From an uncultured Nitrospirota bacterium (GTDB lineage: Bacteria; Nitrospirota; Nitrospiria; Nitrospirales; UBA8639), in contig CAKZPV010000034.1 of NCBI GenBank assembly GCA_937139405.1, positions 62,001-126,000 on the forward strand: DNA of 64,000 nucleotides, read 5' to 3'. Shown piece after piece: positions 61,698-64,000 of the stretch. The translations under genes were made by a program, and so were the position numbers. Below the pieces are notes generated by a model. It was given only the letters and a program-made list of their open reading frames with translations. It had not been told where the DNA came from and made no database searches. Numbering within the stretch: position 1 is the stretch's first letter; every line of letters begins with the position of its first letter.

Positions 61698-62642
61698 TTA
61701 TCGTGGACCTGAATCTGGAACACTGACATAGTCATCATCACCAGCGGTCACTGCTCCTGCCGGCTGAGCAAGAGGACGAGCAACCGCAGGGGTGGCAGGG
61801 CTATCCGAAACTTCATCCTCGGTTTCCTTCGGTTTCTTTTTCCCAAATATTTGGGCACTGATAATTCCAACTTCGTAAAAGAAATACATGGGCAAGGCCA
61901 TAATACATTGGTTAAACGGATCAGGCGTCGGTGTCAAAATCGCAGCAAACAGGAAAGACCCTAGAAAAGCCCACTTTCGGTATTGCCTTAATAAGGGGGC
62001 ATCGACCCAACCCAATTTAGCCATCAGCGTCAGGGCTAACGGCACCTCAAATATCAGCCCAAAGACCAAGAGAAACCACAAGATAAATCCCACAAAATTG
62101 GCAATGGAGATTTGAGCAATAAACCCTGAAGCCAATCCGTAGGAAAGAAGAAAGTGCAAGGCAAAGGGGAGCACAAAAAAGAAACAAAAGGTCAACCCTA
62201 GAAAAAATGCAACCGTACTAATCGCTGTAAATGGAGCAACAAAACGCCGTTCTTGCGCATGGAGCCCAGGCACCACAAATTGCCACACCTCCCATAACCA
62301 ATACGGCGTGGTGAGCACTAAGGCAGACAGACCAGCGACCTTCACGTTTTGCCAGAGAGCTTCAGCCGGTGCAAGAAACACTAAGGGAATCTTAGGTAAA
62401 TCCGAAGGAACCCATTCCCATGAATCCAAAATAAAATAATTTTGTAGTGGGACTCTCAGCCACGTGACAAGCGCATCGGCATAAAAGAATGTCCCCACAA
62501 ACACCAAAGCCATCACGACAACCGCACGAGTCAGACGATGTTGAAATTCATGAAGATGCTCCATAACGGGCATCTTCTTATCTTCCAAGGGTTTAAAGAC
62601 TTTTTCTTCAAACCACTGACCCATTTGACTTTGTTTAGCCAT
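61698..62642 (-). CDS. tatC: Twin-arginine translocase subunit TatC
   Basis: 314 residues with six membrane helices. The conserved N-terminal block is MEHLHEFQHRLTRAVVVMAL (the family's 'hl-ELR-R' region, with Phe-Gln in place of the usual Leu-Arg), and later LTTPYWLWEVWQFVVPGLHA, the 'P....q.w.Fv.PgL' signature. The C-terminal tail (about 260-314) is long, charged and Pro/Ala-rich. TatC receives folded proteins with twin-arginine signals, typically cofactor-loaded enzymes. I start at 62642 because an intrinsic terminator occupies 62661-62692, so the longer frame to 62699 would put coding sequence over a terminator. No tatA gene is in the window. Confidence 0.93.
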   Translation of the reverse strand: MAKQSQMGQWFEEKVFKPLEDKKMPVMEHLHEFQHRLTRAVVVMALVFVGTFFYADALVTWLRVPLQNYFILDSWEWVPSDLPKIPLVFLAPAEALWQNVKVAGLSALVLTTPYWLWEVWQFVVPGLHAQERRFVAPFTAISTVAFFLGLTFCFFFVLPFALHFLLSYGLASGFIAQISIANFVGFILWFLLVFGLIFEVPLALTLMAKLGWVDAPLLRQYRKWAFLGSFLFAAILTPTPDPFNQCIMALPMYFFYEVGIISAQIFGKKKPKETEDEVSDSPATPAVARPLAQPAGAVTAGDDDYVSVPDSGPR

Positions 62643-62660
62643 ATATTTTCTGAGTGTCCT

Positions 62661-62692
62661 AAAAAAGAAGAGGGAGGCGTGATGCCTCCCTC
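62661..62692 (-). terminator. Intrinsic terminator after the htrA-type gene
   Basis: On the - strand: GAGGGAGGC, loop ATCAC, GCCTCCCTC (perfect 9-bp stem), directly followed by TTCTTTTTT. It lies 19 bp after the protease stop and 19 bp before the tatC ATG. It ends the upstream transcript and means tatC needs its own promoter or read-through. It also excludes the upstream tatC start candidates. Confidence 0.85.
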
Positions 62693-62710
62693 TTTGCATG
62701 AGTTGTGAGG

Positions 62711-64000
62711 TTATTTAGGATTCACCGCCACAAACAAGTTATTCCCTCGACGGCTGACCAAAAGAACGACGAGTTCTTTTTTAGGAATCTTTGAGGCAAT
62801 TTGCTTATAGTCATCCAGACTTTTTACCGCACTTCGGCTGATCTCCTGAAGAAGATCACCTGGTTGGAGCCCCGCAGCTTCCACTTCGCTCCCAGATTCC
62901 ACTTTGGTGATCACTACGCCTTTAGCCTCTTCTGGAATACCGAATTGATTTCGATTATCTTTCGAAAGAGCCTCAACGGTTAATCCAGATAACACATTAT
63001 CGAGTTTATCCATGGCTGGCGGCTTTTCTCCTGGGGGGGCGGCCTTGGCCAAGACTTGATCAGACGGCCGCTCTCCTAACACCAAGGTTAATGGCGTTTC
63101 CTTTCCTTCCCTTAGCACTTTGATCTCTTTTTGTTTTCCGACTTTTGTTCGAGCCACAATATTACGCAGGTGATTGACATCTTTTACCGATTCATTGCCG
63201 TATTCCAAAATCACATCACCACGCTGCAGTCCAGCTTTTGCCGAAGGCCCGTCTTCATGCACTTCACTAATGAGCACTCCGCCGTCTTGCCCTTCGGGCA
63301 ACTGAAAGGATTCTGCCAAGGATGGGGTGAGTTCCTGAATAGCCACACCCATCCACCCCCGCACAACTTTTCCAGAATCAATCAAACTATTGGCAATATC
63401 CTTTGCAATACTCACGGCGATAGCAAATCCCACACCTTCCGACCCACCGGTCCGAGAAAAGATAGCCGTGTTAATCCCAATCAGTTCCCCTTTCATATTG
63501 ACCAAGGCTCCACCGGAATTTCCCGGATTAATGGCAGCATCGGTTTGAATGAAATCTTCGTATTCAGTAATGCCCACACTCCCCCGACCCAATGCGCTGA
63601 TAATCCCGAAAGACACTGATGATTTCAGCCCAAATGGACTTCCTAACGCTAAGACCACATCGCCGACACGAAGAGTGTCATAGCTCCCCCATGGAATGAA
63701 GGGAAGTTGCTCATTTTCTAATTTCACTTTAATCACGGCGAGGTCTGTTTTCGGATCCATTCCGACAACTGTCGCAGGAATTTCCCGTCCATCGTTAAGA
63801 GTCACATTGATATCCTTGGCATCTTCGACAACATGATTATTCGTCAGAATATAGCCACGCGCGTCAATGACTACTCCAGAGCCAGCACTCAAGCCTGGGC
63901 CACCAGGAGGTCGTCCGGGAGGGCCTCCACCTGGTCCACCGCCACCGGGAGGGCCACCAAATGGTCCTGGGGGCAATTGTCTCGATGAACTTCCACCATT
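62711..64000 (-). CDS. htrA: HtrA/DegP-family periplasmic serine protease, 5' end beyond window
   Basis: At least 430 residues; the frame is open to the right edge (NGGSSRQLPPGPFGG...), so the signal peptide and first part are missing. A Gly/Pro-rich linker (PPGGGGPGGGPPGRPPGGPG) precedes the trypsin-like domain: VIDARGYILTNNHVVEDAKD with catalytic His, DPKTDLAVIKVKLE with Asp, and DAAINPGNSGGALVNMKGEL with Ser. Two PDZ domains follow (about GGVLISEVHEDGPSAKAGLQ and GVVITKVESGSEVEAAGLQP). It degrades or refolds damaged envelope proteins. The linker in front of the catalytic domain is unusually rich in Gly-Pro. The terminator after it separates it from the tatC operon. Confidence 0.95.
   Translation of the reverse strand, partial: NGGSSSRQLPPGPFGGPPGGGGPGGGPPGRPPGGPGLSAGSGVVIDARGYILTNNHVVEDAKDINVTLNDGREIPATVVGMDPKTDLAVIKVKLENEQLPFIPWGSYDTLRVGDVVLALGSPFGLKSSVSFGIISALGRGSVGITEYEDFIQTDAAINPGNSGGALVNMKGELIGINTAIFSRTGGSEGVGFAIAVSIAKDIANSLIDSGKVVRGWMGVAIQELTPSLAESFQLPEGQDGGVLISEVHEDGPSAKAGLQRGDVILEYGNESVKDVNHLRNIVARTKVGKQKEIKVLREGKETPLTLVLGERPSDQVLAKAAPPGEKPPAMDKLDNVLSGLTVEALSKDNRNQFGIPEEAKGVVITKVESGSEVEAAGLQPGDLLQEISRSAVKSLDDYKQIASKIPKKELVVLLVSRRGNNLFVAVNPK

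Overview
The window is a continuous piece of bacterial chromosome with moderate, slightly AT-leaning base composition, AT-rich gaps and mostly small operons. No rRNA, tRNA, CRISPR array or intact insertion sequence was recognised. The gene content (B12-dependent MetH, large B12-type radical SAM enzymes, a multihaem NapC/NirT-type cytochrome, a molybdenum-cofactor set, an NBP35/Mrp ATPase, TatC, HtrA, many small secreted proteins of unknown function) suggests a Gram-negative, respiratory, chemolithotroph-like bacterium. My best guess is a Nitrospirota/Nitrospinota-type lineage; this is an inference from gene style and needs a marker-gene tree.

Layout. 1-5 kb: the end of a metal ABC permease, a lipoprotein with a paralogue at 21.4 kb, and what looks like the remains of a heavy-metal resistance locus (CDF transporter, a broken surface-domain gene with two in-frame stops, a His-rich DUF2946-like protein). 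3.9-7 kb: aspartic protease, gamma-glutamylcyclotransferase-like protein, 2Fe-2S protein, MoaB and PhzF. 7-13.8 kb: an uncharacterised block of three radical SAM enzymes; the two large tandem paralogues carry an unusual CX4CX2C cluster motif. A J-domain-like protein without HPD and two unknown small proteins sit beside them. 14.5-18.2 kb: metH. 18.3-25 kb: small envelope proteins including a BamE-like one, a haem-oxygenase-fold (PqqC/CADD-like) enzyme, a split MutY-MutT pair and a methyltransferase. 25-30 kb: a hybrid histidine kinase and a membrane kinase homologue that seems to have lost its phospho-acceptor histidine.

30.8-41.2 kb is a housekeeping run on the + strand: valS-nadC-birA-coaX-grpE-dnaK-dnaJ-rsmE, preceded on the - strand by a 36-residue very basic protein gene. 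41.2-44 kb holds two secreted beta-rich proteins (YCF48-like propeller and IPT/TIG repeats).

44.2-56 kb is an accessory zone. Six copies of one dispersed element of about 190 bp, with three hairpins that show compensatory base changes, lie in nearly every intergenic gap. They separate a lipocalin/Vgb-like/TPR operon, an OLD-family ATPase-TOPRIM nuclease, a YCII-domain protein, a SulP anion transporter, a HAMP receptor without output domain, and SixA. A decayed 3' end of a second vgb-like gene lies between the TPR gene and the second element. None of these elements was seen outside this zone.

56-64 kb is a - strand operon that reads, in order of transcription: tatC, mogA, mrp/NBP35, moeA, mobB, six-haem cytochrome, ABC ATPase, ABC-2 permease. 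A clear intrinsic terminator separates it from an htrA-type protease that runs off the right edge. The molybdenum-cofactor genes, Tat export and cytochrome together suggest assembly and electron supply of an exported molybdoenzyme that is not itself in the window.
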